Below are positions 20,391 to 30,069 of a stretch of DNA of 64,000 nucleotides, one piece after another (positions within the stretch are counted from its first letter, which is position 1; every line of letters starts with the position of its first letter). The stretch lies in the NCBI GenBank assembly GCA_037833965.1, contig AP031354.1:6302001-6366000 (forward strand). The letters are read 5' to 3'. This stretch comes from Marchantia polymorpha subsp. ruderalis (Eukaryota; Streptophyta; Marchantiopsida; Marchantiales; Marchantiaceae). A model generated the notes under the pieces. That model had not been told where the DNA came from. It did not search any database and was given only the letters and a program-made list of their open reading frames with translations. The translations under genes and the position numbers were made by a program.

Positions 20391-22946
20391 CTATCTACCA
20401 CTCGCAGCATCTGCGCGAAACCAAACTACTCTACTGCACTCAGCAGATCCGGTGCTGCGCCTCCTGCGCGCCGGACTGCTCCGCTTACTGTCTCTACCTT
20501 GCCAGTCTTCCGACCGGCTGCGTAACCCCAGGCGTCGGAGCGCTGCAGTGACTTCCGACTGCAAGTGCGCCATAGTGTCGCGCGCACCCGACAAGAAAGT
20601 TTCTAATTTTCTCGCCACTCGCCGCCGACTCCGACTGTCACCTTCCGTCAATGCCGCCGCCCGAAGCTCGAACTCCCGGAGTGTAACCCTCTCTTGAGCT
20701 GCCACCTCCCAATGGGTGTATCCGTTTAGACAACGAGTCACCCGTGCCGCCAACTCTCCTCGTGGCCTGCAGCTGCTCTCCACCTCTGCCAGCTGCATTT
20801 CTAAATCCGCGCGTTGTGCCCTCAAATCCGAGCACTCGGTTTGCAAGTTGCACAACAACTCCTCATCCTCCTTGCGGGCTCGTTGACTTTCCTCTAAGGC
20901 GCGCGTCTGGCGCGCAAGCTCGGCTGCTAGGACTTTGTTCTGTCTCCGCTCCTCCTGCAGTTCCGACTCGATCTTTGCCCGTATTAGTTCGGCCTCCGCC
21001 TGACTCTTCGTCGCCGCATCCTCCTTCTGCTGCTGCAAGGCTTGGTACAGCTTCTGGGTGACCGCCAGGTGTTGTCGGAGGGCGGTGTTCCTATCCACAT
21101 ATACTCCGCATCTAGAGGCCCACCTTGCCACCTTGCTCCTCGTCCTTCGCCTGATTGTCTCCACATAAGACTGCGGTTTTAAGGCACTTGCGTATTTGGA
21201 TGTCTTGCGATCCAGATATCGCAGGAGTGGAACTATCTGTTCGCACAGCACCCCTGTTGGCGTTTTCTGCACCGAATCCTCTTCTTGCTCTTCCGAGCTC
21301 GTCTCATCCTCAGTTTCGAGGATTTCAGTCGCCACCGAATCCCTTGGCGACTCCCTGGAACTGTGGCGCGCAGCAGCTTCTGCTGCGACTGCTGCTCCAC
21401 TGCCTGCTAAAATATCCAGGGCAGTGGGAGATCCCACTGCTTGAGCCCCTGTTTCGGCTCGATCTTCGGTTGGTGAAGGGGTCGACGCCGCAGTGACTTT
21501 TGTCACTCTTGCACTGCCCGCTTCTGCTGCCTGTCCTTCCGGCGCAATCTGCGCGGAAGGTGTCCTTGCTGAAGGTGCGTCCGCCGAAGGCGTCCGCACA
21601 CTGGTCGTTGGCCCCATCCGTCTCGCAGTCGGCGAATCCGGCTGACTCTCTGTTGTCCGACTCGCAGTCGGCCGACCAGCAGTTGTCCGACTGGGAGTCG
21701 GATACACCCTGCGCGTCTTGACTCCACTTGGCCTGCTTGTTGGTGGCGTTCTTCCAGAAGTGCCTTCCGCCGAAGACGACCCTCTAAGGATTGTTGGCTC
21801 GTCAGCCAAACTCTCTTCCGCTTCCGGCCTGCTGTCCGGTTCAACGCGCCGTTCAGTTGGCCTTCCTTCCGCTTGTCGACCTTCAGTCATCCGACTCGCA
21901 GTCGGCCGGTCGTCAGTCCGTCCATCTCCTCCCGAAGGCCGTGGTGCCTTCTGTGCAGAGGTTTCTGCCGTCTTCCCTAGGACCTGAGCAATTATCTCTT
22001 CCTGTGTGAGATTCCGCCGGGTCGGAGTTCGCCTGGTCTCCTCAGTAACAGTTGGCATTCTGCGTGCCCTCTGTTTTGGTCGACTGTGAGGCTCGGGGGT
22101 GGGCCGACCACGAGTCGGCGCAGCTGGTACTTCCGGCTGCCTGTCCTCAGGTCTCTCATCCCACTTCCGCTTGCGCGGAATACGCTCACTTCGACGTTCT
22201 TCTGCTGCTCTGGCTGGAGCCGGAGCCGGAGGCGTACTGGCAGGTTCCTCGTCCGGATCCGTGTCTACTTCGGCCTCCCTCGAATATCTACCTGGATAAG
22301 ACCGGCTCAGCTGCGGAAACCGAGTTTTCTCAGCATTCGTCAAACATCCCATCGCCCGGTAAAACACGATTAAGTAAGGCGATAGATGGTTGAGCGTTCC
22401 TCCCCTCTCTTCTTGCGCATGTTGGCGCGTCACCTTCCACAGGAGCCGTGCCCAATGCACCGGAGCTCCTGACAACACTAGCTCCACGAACTCTACCTGC
22501 CAACCATGCATGTAAGCGGTCTTGGTCGGCTGCAATATCTGCAGCAATGCTGTCGCGACATTTCTCCGCAATCGATCCTTGTAATCCCGAGTCCGGAAAC
22601 CGTTCTTGGGATGTCTAGCCACCTTGAAGAGCTCATTGTAAGAGACTTCTTCCTCCTGGGACACTTTCACGCTGTCGGCCTCGAAGAGGAGATCCCCTTC
22701 CTCGCCGGCACACCTGCCCAACACCTGCGCCCAATTGCAAATTTCCCATCTCTCTGGGTGTGGGCGAAATCCGCGAGAAGGCTTGTGTCTCTCTTGCAGA
22801 TACTCGCGCACCATCTCCGGACACGTCCAATTCCACCCCCAGAGGAGAAAATCGAGCTTCAGCCTCGTCAGCACATCTTGAAATGCGCGTAGACCGATCT
22901 GCGGCACCCTGAGTGGAGACACTCGCAGTTGGGGAACCTTCGACAT
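20391..22946 (-). CDS. U3-encoded 851-aa protein, E6 3' LTR copy
   Basis: Subfamily B version of the LTR protein. I take the ATG at 22,946 (MSKVPQLRVSPLRVPQ) because it aligns with Met86 of the subfamily A protein; the frame can extend six codons further to a GTG. Conserved N-terminal domain about 10-225 (KLDFLLWGWNWTCPEMVRE, FRTRDYKDRLRRN, GGTLNHLSPYLI). A long disordered Arg/Pro/Ser/Thr region follows to about 520, then an acidic tract, LCEQIVPLLRYLDRK, a coiled coil of about 150 residues and a C-terminal RVTLREFELRAA / RLGLRSRSEDWQG module. These ends are clearly homologous to subfamily A while the middle is not. In the genomic RNA this copy would be the 3'-most cistron. Function unknown. 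Confidence 0.85.
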   Translation of the reverse strand: MSKVPQLRVSPLRVPQIGLRAFQDVLTRLKLDFLLWGWNWTCPEMVREYLQERHKPSRGFRPHPERWEICNWAQVLGRCAGEEGDLLFEADSVKVSQEEEVSYNELFKVARHPKNGFRTRDYKDRLRRNVATALLQILQPTKTAYMHGWQVEFVELVLSGAPVHWARLLWKVTRQHAQEERGGTLNHLSPYLIVFYRAMGCLTNAEKTRFPQLSRSYPGRYSREAEVDTDPDEEPASTPPAPAPARAAEERRSERIPRKRKWDERPEDRQPEVPAAPTRGRPTPEPHSRPKQRARRMPTVTEETRRTPTRRNLTQEEIIAQVLGKTAETSAQKAPRPSGGDGRTDDRPTASRMTEGRQAEGRPTERRVEPDSRPEAEESLADEPTILRGSSSAEGTSGRTPPTSRPSGVKTRRVYPTPSRTTAGRPTASRTTESQPDSPTARRMGPTTSVRTPSADAPSARTPSAQIAPEGQAAEAGSARVTKVTAASTPSPTEDRAETGAQAVGSPTALDILAGSGAAVAAEAAARHSSRESPRDSVATEILETEDETSSEEQEEDSVQKTPTGVLCEQIVPLLRYLDRKTSKYASALKPQSYVETIRRRTRSKVARWASRCGVYVDRNTALRQHLAVTQKLYQALQQQKEDAATKSQAEAELIRAKIESELQEERRQNKVLAAELARQTRALEESQRARKEDEELLCNLQTECSDLRAQRADLEMQLAEVESSCRPRGELAARVTRCLNGYTHWEVAAQERVTLREFELRAAALTEGDSRSRRRVARKLETFLSGARDTMAHLQSEVTAALRRLGLRSRSEDWQGRDSKRSSPARRRRSTGSAECSRVVWFRADAASGR

Positions 22947-24303
22947 TGCGTTGCCTGCACACACAAACGTTCTCCCTGTCGCTCACTCTCTCACAATCGC
23001 CACTGCGCGTCGGCCACTCAAGCACTGACTGCTCACTCTCTCTGCGCTCGTTCAAGATCGCTACTCCCAATTCTTTTCAAGGTCCGCCAAGATCCTTGTG
23101 CAACTCGTCTCCGCACTCTCTACTCTCACTGCAGGTCGCTCCGCCCTTGCGCGTAATCTTGGAACTGGAAATTGCAAAGTCAAGAATGAGAGAATGAGAC
23201 TGGAGCGCCGTCTTTTCTTCTCCGATTTCAAGAACGTCCAACGTTCTTACTGGTTGCAACGTACGCAGCCGGCTATACGGCTTAACGGTTCGCCCTTTGC
23301 ATGCGCGAATTCACGTCTCCGCATTGCGCGCATTCGCATGCTTAAACGTTGAATTCTCCCGCCGCCGCCACCTTCCGGACTCGAGTCCGCTGCAGGGTAT
23401 ACGTCGGCCCTGTTGTCTTTTCCTAACCCGCCCTTCTCCGGAGGCGTGTCGCCGCTGGTGCGTTCATTATCCGTCGGCGCCTTGCTGGAGGCGCACATCC
23501 AGCCGGAGCGAATTACGCCGGCGCGCAGTCGTACCGCCTATTTTGTCCTTTATGCCTCGTCCGTTGCTGCCAGCGCATATCCGTCAGCGCAACTCATGCC
23601 AGCGCATCCGGCCGTCAGCGCCACGTCGGAGGCGTACATCCGACCGGCGCTTTCCTTCCATGAACAGCCGCCAAGGGCGCTTCCGACTCTGAGTTGGTTT
23701 CCTCCTGTGAGCGCGTGATTCCGCCGAAGGCGCATCGCCGAGGGCGTACGGGAATCCTTTCCGGCTGTGAACCCTAGCGCGAACGGCGCATGTCCGGCTA
23801 CGAGTTTTCCGACGCTCATAACTTCTCCATTCCTGATCCATCTTCGGCGCTCTTGGACTCGTTAGAACGAGCGTCCCGAGCTCTTTCTAATGCAACTTCA
23901 ACCAACTGGATCTACCGTGTATCCCGATTGTTATGAAGGTTTTCCCTTTCCGCGCTAGCGGCGCTTCGCCGAAGGCGCACTCATGGTCGGATGCCTTTAG
24001 AGGTCCGGGCCCTTCTCCTGACGTCTTTAGCAAAACCTCCTCCTGAGGTGTCTGCGCCGGAAGCGTAGCTTCCTTATACGCTAGAGGCGCGTGAGTAGAG
24101 ATACCTCAAAAAGGAGCTTTTGCCGAAGGCGCCGAAGACGTTGGCGTTGGTGTATCCGACTACGTGATTCTTTGTGCCCTCGTGACGATCTCATCAATCC
24201 ACTCTATTTAGCGTACCCTTCTCTAGCTACAAACACTGCTTTGGTACTAGTTTTCAAAAATTGTTTAAATTCTGCAAAAAAACAAAAAGTGGGTTACCAC
24301 ATG

Positions 24304-24314
24304 CCCCCCTCCTC
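24304..24314 (-). promoter_or_regulatory. E6 polypurine tract
   Basis: GAGGAGGGGGG on the minus strand, two bases (CA) before the 3' LTR start. It primes plus-strand synthesis in LTR elements and is identical to the E5 tract. Confidence 0.85.
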
Positions 24315-24338
24315 AATTGTGAGCGCCCACGCGAACAT

Positions 24339-27179
24339 TTACACGTGGTATTTCTTCAGACGCCATCCGTTCACGCGGGTGCCTAACCATTCTCCCGTCA
24401 GTTCTGCGAGTTGGATGGATCCATTTGGGAAAACTTCTATCACCTTGTAAGGTCCCATCCACCTCAAGTGGAGCTTTCCTGGAAATCTAGCATGTCTGCT
24501 ATCGTATAGCAGAGCCAAATCGCCCTTCTCCAGCAGTACTGGTTTGAGCCTTCGATCGTACTTCTCCTTCCGCCTGAGTTGTAATTGCTTTGTCCTATCT
24601 TCGGCCTCTTGACGTCTTTCCTCCAGTGCCATTACCTCTTGCAGTCGATATGCCTGACTTTCTTCCGCGTCCATCCTTCTCTGATCTAAGGTCCTCTTGG
24701 TAGGTATCTCGAATTCGATGGGTAAGATCGGATGCTGCCCATAAACTAGGAAGTAAGGTGTTTGCCTGGTGGTGACTTTTTCTGCCGTTCTATATGCCCA
24801 TAAGGCGGCCGGTAGCTTGGTGTCCCAGTCATGAGCATGGTTTACAGTTACCTTGAGGAGTATCTTACAGAGTAATCCATTGGACTTCTCTGTCAGACCA
24901 TTTGCCTTGGGGTTGTAAGGAGTAGTCTTTCGATGCTTAATCTGGAAGTGCCGCGTCAAACTCTCTATCACCTGATTCAGAAAGTGCGTCCCTCTGTCAC
25001 TGACTATTTCTAGGGGGCACCCGTAGCGTGTGATGATGGATTCGAATAGGAACCGTGCTACTGCGGCTGCGTCGTCGTGCCTTGTGGCTTCTGCCTCCAC
25101 CATTTTGGTCGCATAGTCTGTTGCTACCAATATGTAGCGCCTGCGCGTGCCTTTAGTGACAGGTTGTATTGGTCCCACGAAGTCGATCCCCCATTTTTCA
25201 AACGGTGCCAATGGCATGATTGGTGTAAGAGGCCATCTCGTGGTCGGAGTCGGCCTTCCCGTTCTCTGGCAGCTGTCGCATTTGCGAACGTAGTCGTGTA
25301 CATCTTTGAACATCGTCGGCCACCAGTATCCTGCATTCACAATTTTGGTCACTGTGTTTCTGGTGGCGTAGTGACCACCAGCGTCTTCTGTGTGCATGGC
25401 TTTGACAACTCGCGGTACTTCAGACTCCTCTAGACATCTGCACAACCTCTCGTCTGCCATTTTCTTGAACAAGACCCCCTGTTGAAGCTGGTAAGGTCCC
25501 GCTTTATGAACGAAGACTGTGCGCTGCTCCGCATCCAATCCTTCCGGACATTGGAGTGTGAGCAGAAACCTGTATAAGTCCGCGTACCTGGACTCATGGC
25601 TGGCGGACAACTGAAAAAGTTGTTCGTCGGGAAAATCATCCACTACTTCCTCCTCTATGGGTTCGGTCCATAGTCGGGAGAGGTAGTCCGCGTTCTCATG
25701 GTGAACGCCTTTCCGTGTCTGTACAGTATAGGTGAATTCCTGTAGCAGTAGCACCCACCTGGCAATTCGTCCGGACAGATCCGCCTTCTTCACCAGGTGC
25801 TGTAAGGCGTAATGATCTACATGAAACACGAACTCATAGCAGATCAAATAATGTCGGAACTTCTTACAGGAGTACACCATTCCCAACGCCTCCCTCTCAG
25901 TTGTCGTGTACTTCTTCTCTGCTGCTGACAACTGACGACTCGCGAAGTAAATCGGGTAGTCTTTCTTGTTGTCGTCCTTCTGACTGAGAACCACCCCGAT
26001 TGCAAACGCCGACGTGTCTACATAGACATGGAAAGGTCTGTTCCAATCCGGACTTCTCAGAACCGGAGCAGTCGTCAGTTTGGCTTTGAGCGTTTCAAAG
26101 GCCAGCTGTTGCTCCTTGCCCCACACATAGGGTTCATCCTTCTTAAGCAGCTTCGTCAGGTTGGCTGCCAAGATGGCGTACATATTTATGAACCTTCTGT
26201 AATAACCTACATGGCCAAGGAAGGCCCTCAACTCACGCAGATTCGTTGGCGGCTGCAGTTCGAGAATAATCTTCACCTTCTCTACATCCACTGCAATGCC
26301 ATCGGACGAAACTCGGTGCCCCAGCAGGATTCCGCTGGTCATGAAGAAAAAACATTTCTCAGGGTGTAAGGACAAGCTGCTTTCCCTACACCTGTCGAAC
26401 GTTTGCCGAAGATGGTTAAGGTGCTCCGACCTCTTACCGAAGACACAAAAGTCGTCGATGAAAATTTCTAGGAACTTCCTCAGGTGCTCTTGGAAGATGT
26501 TTGTCATCATCCGCTGGAACGTCGCTGGCGCGTTGCACAGACCGAACGGCATTTTGTGATAAGCATAGGTTCCCCAGTCGGTTGTGAAGGTTGTTTTGTC
26601 CTTGTCCTGTTCCCTGATGGACACCTGGTTGTAGCCGGAAAATCCGTCTAGGAAACTGTAGCATTCATGCCCTGCTACATGGTCCAGAATAGAGTCCGTG
26701 AAAGGAAGAGGGTGATGGTCCTTCCTCGTTGCTGCGTTCAGCTTCCTGAAGTCCTGACACACCCGGATCTTACCCGTCAGTTTCTTGGGCACGATCACGA
26801 TAGGCGACACCCACTCGCTACTAAGTACCGGGTAGATGATTCCTGCGCTCAGGTACTTATCGATTTCGTCCTTCACCAATAATGAATATTTTGGGTTGAG
26901 CCTGTATTGGCGTTGGCGAACCGGAACTGCCTCGTCCAACAAGTCGATCCTGTGCTCTCCATACCTTGCAGGTATGCCTTTCATGTCTTCAATCTTCCAT
27001 GCGAAGACATCCTCATATTGGCGAAGAAACGCCTGTACCCTGTTCAACTCTTCGCCTTGTACCTGGCTTGACACCTTCAAGCCTTTACCTGGACTGAGCT
27101 GCAGTTCGCAGCAATCACTCGGGTCAACAATCCCCTCTGTGTGACTGATCTCGCTTCTGCCCAGTCCGGCTGCTAGTTG
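24339..27179 (-). CDS. E6 pol (reverse transcriptase, RNase H, integrase), expressed by stop readthrough
   Basis: 947 codons counted from the Gln after the gag UAG, same frame as gag and with no AUG near its start, so it should be made only as a Gag-Pol fusion. Reverse transcriptase about 95-305 with LNAATRKDH, MPFGLCNAPATFQR and catalytic FIDD at 240-243. RNase H about 380-500 (VYVDTSAFAIG, TTEREALG, NADYLSR). Integrase has an HHCC finger about 596-637 (GGHYATRNT, CDSCQRTG) and a DDE core (GIDFVGP, VSDRGTHF, NPKANGLTEK). The C-terminal GPY/F module (LRWMGPYKVIEVF) ends VNGWRLKKYHV. There is no chromodomain, which fits the non-chromoviral plant branch. All key residues are present. Confidence 0.95.
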   Translation of the reverse strand, partial: QLAAGLGRSEISHTEGIVDPSDCCELQLSPGKGLKVSSQVQGEELNRVQAFLRQYEDVFAWKIEDMKGIPARYGEHRIDLLDEAVPVRQRQYRLNPKYSLLVKDEIDKYLSAGIIYPVLSSEWVSPIVIVPKKLTGKIRVCQDFRKLNAATRKDHHPLPFTDSILDHVAGHECYSFLDGFSGYNQVSIREQDKDKTTFTTDWGTYAYHKMPFGLCNAPATFQRMMTNIFQEHLRKFLEIFIDDFCVFGKRSEHLNHLRQTFDRCRESSLSLHPEKCFFFMTSGILLGHRVSSDGIAVDVEKVKIILELQPPTNLRELRAFLGHVGYYRRFINMYAILAANLTKLLKKDEPYVWGKEQQLAFETLKAKLTTAPVLRSPDWNRPFHVYVDTSAFAIGVVLSQKDDNKKDYPIYFASRQLSAAEKKYTTTEREALGMVYSCKKFRHYLICYEFVFHVDHYALQHLVKKADLSGRIARWVLLLQEFTYTVQTRKGVHHENADYLSRLWTEPIEEEVVDDFPDEQLFQLSASHESRYADLYRFLLTLQCPEGLDAEQRTVFVHKAGPYQLQQGVLFKKMADERLCRCLEESEVPRVVKAMHTEDAGGHYATRNTVTKIVNAGYWWPTMFKDVHDYVRKCDSCQRTGRPTPTTRWPLTPIMPLAPFEKWGIDFVGPIQPVTKGTRRRYILVATDYATKMVEAEATRHDDAAAVARFLFESIITRYGCPLEIVSDRGTHFLNQVIESLTRHFQIKHRKTTPYNPKANGLTEKSNGLLCKILLKVTVNHAHDWDTKLPAALWAYRTAEKVTTRQTPYFLVYGQHPILPIEFEIPTKRTLDQRRMDAEESQAYRLQEVMALEERRQEAEDRTKQLQLRRKEKYDRRLKPVLLEKGDLALLYDSRHARFPGKLHLRWMGPYKVIEVFPNGSIQLAELTGEWLGTRVNGWRLKKYHV

Positions 27180-27182
27180 CTA
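27174..27182 (-). promoter_or_regulatory. E6 leaky stop UAG-CAACUA between gag and pol
   Basis: The gag TAG (27,180-27,182) is followed by CAACTA (27,174-27,179), fitting the CARYYA consensus for efficient UAG readthrough known from tobacco mosaic virus. Pol continues in the same frame. Confidence 0.75.
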
Positions 27183-30008
27183 TTCCTCATCCGGACACAC
27201 CTCGTCTCCTTCCTCCTGAATGGAGCAGCAAGTGACGTAGCCCACAAAGTCTTCCGACGTTTCGGTCTCTGAAGTGCATGATGAGCTGGTCTCCCCTCCG
27301 GTTGTGTAACCGGAGGTGGTGGAAGGTGTTTCGCCCTCATGGGGTACCTTGGTCCACGGTACGGTAATGACAGTCGGAGGGTCCGCAGGGCTACGGAACT
27401 GTAATCTCTTCCTACTCCAGTCACACCTTGCTTTGGCATCGTATAGCCAAGGTCTGCCAAGCAGCACATCATAACCTTTCTTCATCAGAGGTTGCAGTAT
27501 TATGTAGGACAGTTGAAAGTCCACTCCTCCAATGTTGGTTCTCACATTGCTCAACATTCCTAGTGGCATTCTGCGTGTTTGATCGGCCAGTCGCAATACT
27601 CGGGATGTAGGCTCGAAGGTCTGGAACCCCAAGGAGTTCGCTGTCTCCTCGGTCATGATATTCACGCCCGAGCCGGAGTCCACTGGTACCTTCTGAATGA
27701 CGCAGCCTCCGATCTCTACTTCGATCTCTGGAGGTCCCAGGTCTCCTCCTTCCACTCTGTACACAGCCGGAAGTTTCTCTTTTCGGGGTTTGCGTGGTCG
27801 GCGCAACGAAAGCATCAGCATCCTCCTGTACGTCTTATTGTCTTCCAACAACTGGTGGAAGGAAATATTTGCCCTCTGGCTCCCCATGTCTTCCACTATG
27901 TCGTAGGGAGTGCTGGAAGTCACGGCCGGAAGTTTCCCTGTACTCGCGGTCGGAAGGGGTGTAGGGGGCCTAACTGCCTTCCGGTCGTTGGATGTCATTC
28001 CGGCGCCCAGTGCTTCCTTGATGAGGTGACTCACCTCATCTTTGATGTCCGGAAGGTAATCTCGAGTCCGGAACTCTTCTGAATACCTGTCCGCTTTTTC
28101 TGAGTTCTGCTCCGGATGGGTGTTTCTCATAGCCGGAGGTGTACCCGGCCTTCTCCTCGGGCCTTCTCTAACTTCTTTAGACTTCCTCCTCTCTTCCCTA
28201 CGCTCGAAGCGGCGAGTGTCCTCATGGCCTTCTCCTCTCCTCTTCGAACTTCGGGTTTCTACCCGACCGCACATTACTTCTTCCTCTGGCCATACTTCGT
28301 CTCCTTCAGCTGGGTCCAGACTCAGTTCTACCTGGTTGACTTGCACTTCTTCCTTGCCAGGTGTTGATACGAAACGCACGGCTGGCCTAGGGATTTGGGG
28401 CTGGTCACATTCAGCTGCTGTATGTCCGGACTTCTTGCAATTGCTGCACAATGGTGCATACCCCATTGGCTTCCTCGGGTGGGGACAACTTGGCGCGTAA
28501 TGCCCCATGTCTCCGCAGTTGTAGCAACCATCGAATTGTGGTCGAGGTCGGTTGTGATTGCCTGGAGGTGCCATGCGTCTTGGTGGGAGTGTACCCGCCA
28601 TTTCCCTCGGAACAAAGCGCGGTATATGCACCGGTGGGTTCGGAGTTGTAGCTGGAGCTGTCTGTACTGAGTAGGCGGTGTCCTCAACCTGCTCAGCATA
28701 ATACATAGGCGGCTCAGCATAATACATGGGGTTCTCCCACTGTGGTGCCCATTCGACCGCATTCACTGGGTAAGATGGCCTCGCGGACATGCACTCCGTG
28801 TTGGCATGTCCCACCTGTCCGCACGTAGTACACCAGAGATTCGCTCGTTGTCTCGCAGGTGATTTACGTCGGTCTTGGCCTCCCACTACATGAACTTTCA
28901 GGTCCGCAAAATTCTTCACCAGGTTGTCTACCTTGGCTGCGATGTCCCCTTGAGTCTTCACTGGGATTCCCTTACCTCGATCCTTCTTCTTGATCGCACT
29001 GCGTTTCTTCTTCCGTCTTTCTTCTTCTGAAGATGACGAGTCCTCTTCCTCTTCCGAGGAAGAACTTGATTCGGAGGAGCTTGATTCTTCTGTCGAGGAA
29101 GGCGAGTTCCTTCTCTTCCGACGTCCGCCTTGCGACTTCTTCTTCGTCGACCGTCGGTCGCGTCTTCGAGTGTCAAGGGTTGACGTCTCAAAGGTCTCCG
29201 CGGAAGCTATCACATCTTGGATTGTGTCAGTCTTGCCTCTCCTACAGAAGGTCTCCATTTCCCTTGAGAGCCCTGTCACATACCAATCCACTGCCTGTTG
29301 TACCGAATACGGTTCTCCCGGGCCTGTCTTCGGAATTCGATCTAGGAGGTCTTGGAATCTCTCCGTGTAGTCTCGAAGATTCTCCTTCCGCTCGCGTCGA
29401 AGATTTCGAAGCCGGGTCAGAACTCGACTGTCGTATCCGAGTTCGCGGAACCGCTTCAGAAACTTTTCCTTGAGCTGAGCCCAGGTCCGGATGCCAGTGG
29501 GGTCGGTGCTCTCATGGTTGTACCAGCTACGCGCTCGTCTGCGTAGCAGGCTAGGAAAGATTCGTAATCTGTCTTCATCACTGGTCTCACGATTGGCGAT
29601 GGAGACAGACTCGAAGAGCTTTATGTATGAATCTGCATCATCGTCGTCGCCCGTTCCCGTGTATCTTGGATACGAATGTTTGGTGGTAGGTTGGGAAAAC
29701 ACCTGGCGGAGATTGGCTTGATGTTCTGCCATCGGTGATCCTGTCGACGGACTGATCCTAGGTTGGCCAAACTCAGGAAGAGTTCCCGTCGGCGGGATGT
29801 CCAATAGAACTGTTAGCTCAATGCTCTCGGTAGGTGAACTGGAACACCTTTGTCTTCCAGTAGTCGGTGATGGCGATCTTTCTGCAGAGTCCTCACCGGG
29901 AGTCTTCTTTTTAGTTCGCCGTTTTGTTTCCACGGCTTTTTCTGAATCTCGACGGAGTTTCCGTGTGGCTCTCGCACTCAGGTTTCCCACACTATCGCTC
30001 GTCGACAT
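27180..30008 (-). CDS. E6 Gag-protease (942 aa)
   Basis: Gag capsid-like domain (retrotransposon gag family) about 110-275 with ARSWYNHE, WAQLKEKFLKRF and VQQAVDWYVTGL. A basic/Ser-Glu tract at 285-345 follows. Three CCHC zinc knuckles of the CX2CX4HX4C form sit at C393-C406, C495-C508 and C521-C534. The aspartic protease comes near the end: catalytic DSG at 777-779 in VPVDSGSGVNIMT, flap/ILG-type motif YDVLLGRPW near 847. It ends CPDEE at a leaky UAG. The start MSTSDSVGNL is conserved across copies and is overlapped by a 13-codon upstream ORF. Intact. Confidence 0.94.
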   Translation of the reverse strand: MSTSDSVGNLSARATRKLRRDSEKAVETKRRTKKKTPGEDSAERSPSPTTGRQRCSSSPTESIELTVLLDIPPTGTLPEFGQPRISPSTGSPMAEHQANLRQVFSQPTTKHSYPRYTGTGDDDDADSYIKLFESVSIANRETSDEDRLRIFPSLLRRRARSWYNHESTDPTGIRTWAQLKEKFLKRFRELGYDSRVLTRLRNLRRERKENLRDYTERFQDLLDRIPKTGPGEPYSVQQAVDWYVTGLSREMETFCRRGKTDTIQDVIASAETFETSTLDTRRRDRRSTKKKSQGGRRKRRNSPSSTEESSSSESSSSSEEEEDSSSSEEERRKKKRSAIKKKDRGKGIPVKTQGDIAAKVDNLVKNFADLKVHVVGGQDRRKSPARQRANLWCTTCGQVGHANTECMSARPSYPVNAVEWAPQWENPMYYAEPPMYYAEQVEDTAYSVQTAPATTPNPPVHIPRFVPREMAGTLPPRRMAPPGNHNRPRPQFDGCYNCGDMGHYAPSCPHPRKPMGYAPLCSNCKKSGHTAAECDQPQIPRPAVRFVSTPGKEEVQVNQVELSLDPAEGDEVWPEEEVMCGRVETRSSKRRGEGHEDTRRFERREERRKSKEVREGPRRRPGTPPAMRNTHPEQNSEKADRYSEEFRTRDYLPDIKDEVSHLIKEALGAGMTSNDRKAVRPPTPLPTASTGKLPAVTSSTPYDIVEDMGSQRANISFHQLLEDNKTYRRMLMLSLRRPRKPRKEKLPAVYRVEGGDLGPPEIEVEIGGCVIQKVPVDSGSGVNIMTEETANSLGFQTFEPTSRVLRLADQTRRMPLGMLSNVRTNIGGVDFQLSYIILQPLMKKGYDVLLGRPWLYDAKARCDWSRKRLQFRSPADPPTVITVPWTKVPHEGETPSTTSGYTTGGETSSSCTSETETSEDFVGYVTCCSIQEEGDEVCPDEE

Positions 30009-30019
30009 TCACCGAGCAT
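29978..30019 (-). other. E6 upstream ORF overlapping the gag start (13 codons)
   Basis: ATG at 30,019 opens MLGECRRAIVWET and stops at 29,978, overlapping the gag ATG (30,008) in another frame. Position, length and first six residues match E5 and E4. It could dampen gag initiation. Part of the conservation follows from overlap with gag. Confidence 0.4.
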
Positions 30020-30051
30020 TGCTGCTCAAGGGTTCTGGTGTTGACGCACTG

Positions 30052-30069
30052 TCCCCGGCAGCGGCGCCA
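30052..30069 (-). promoter_or_regulatory. E6 primer binding site (tRNA-Asp type)
   Basis: TGGCGCCGCTGCCGGGGA on the minus strand. It is complementary to the 3' end of plant tRNA-Asp (one G:U or variant position). It is separated from the 5' LTR by 22 bases (30,070-30,091) that can fold as AAGGAG/CTTCTT. Confidence 0.88.

Larger units (their letters stand above)
19433..24301 (-). repeat. E6 3' LTR
   Basis: 4,869-bp LTR from TGTGGTAACCCAC (sense start at 24,301) to GTGGGTTATTACA (sense end at 19,433); the two ends form an imperfect inverted repeat. In sense order: U3 leader 24,301-22,947 with short upstream frames, U3 ORF, TATA box at 20,351-20,357, then R-U5 of about 920 bp. R-U5 includes a (CA)n tract near 19,669 and lacks the upstream copy of the direct repeat present in subfamily A. 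Confidence 0.94.
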
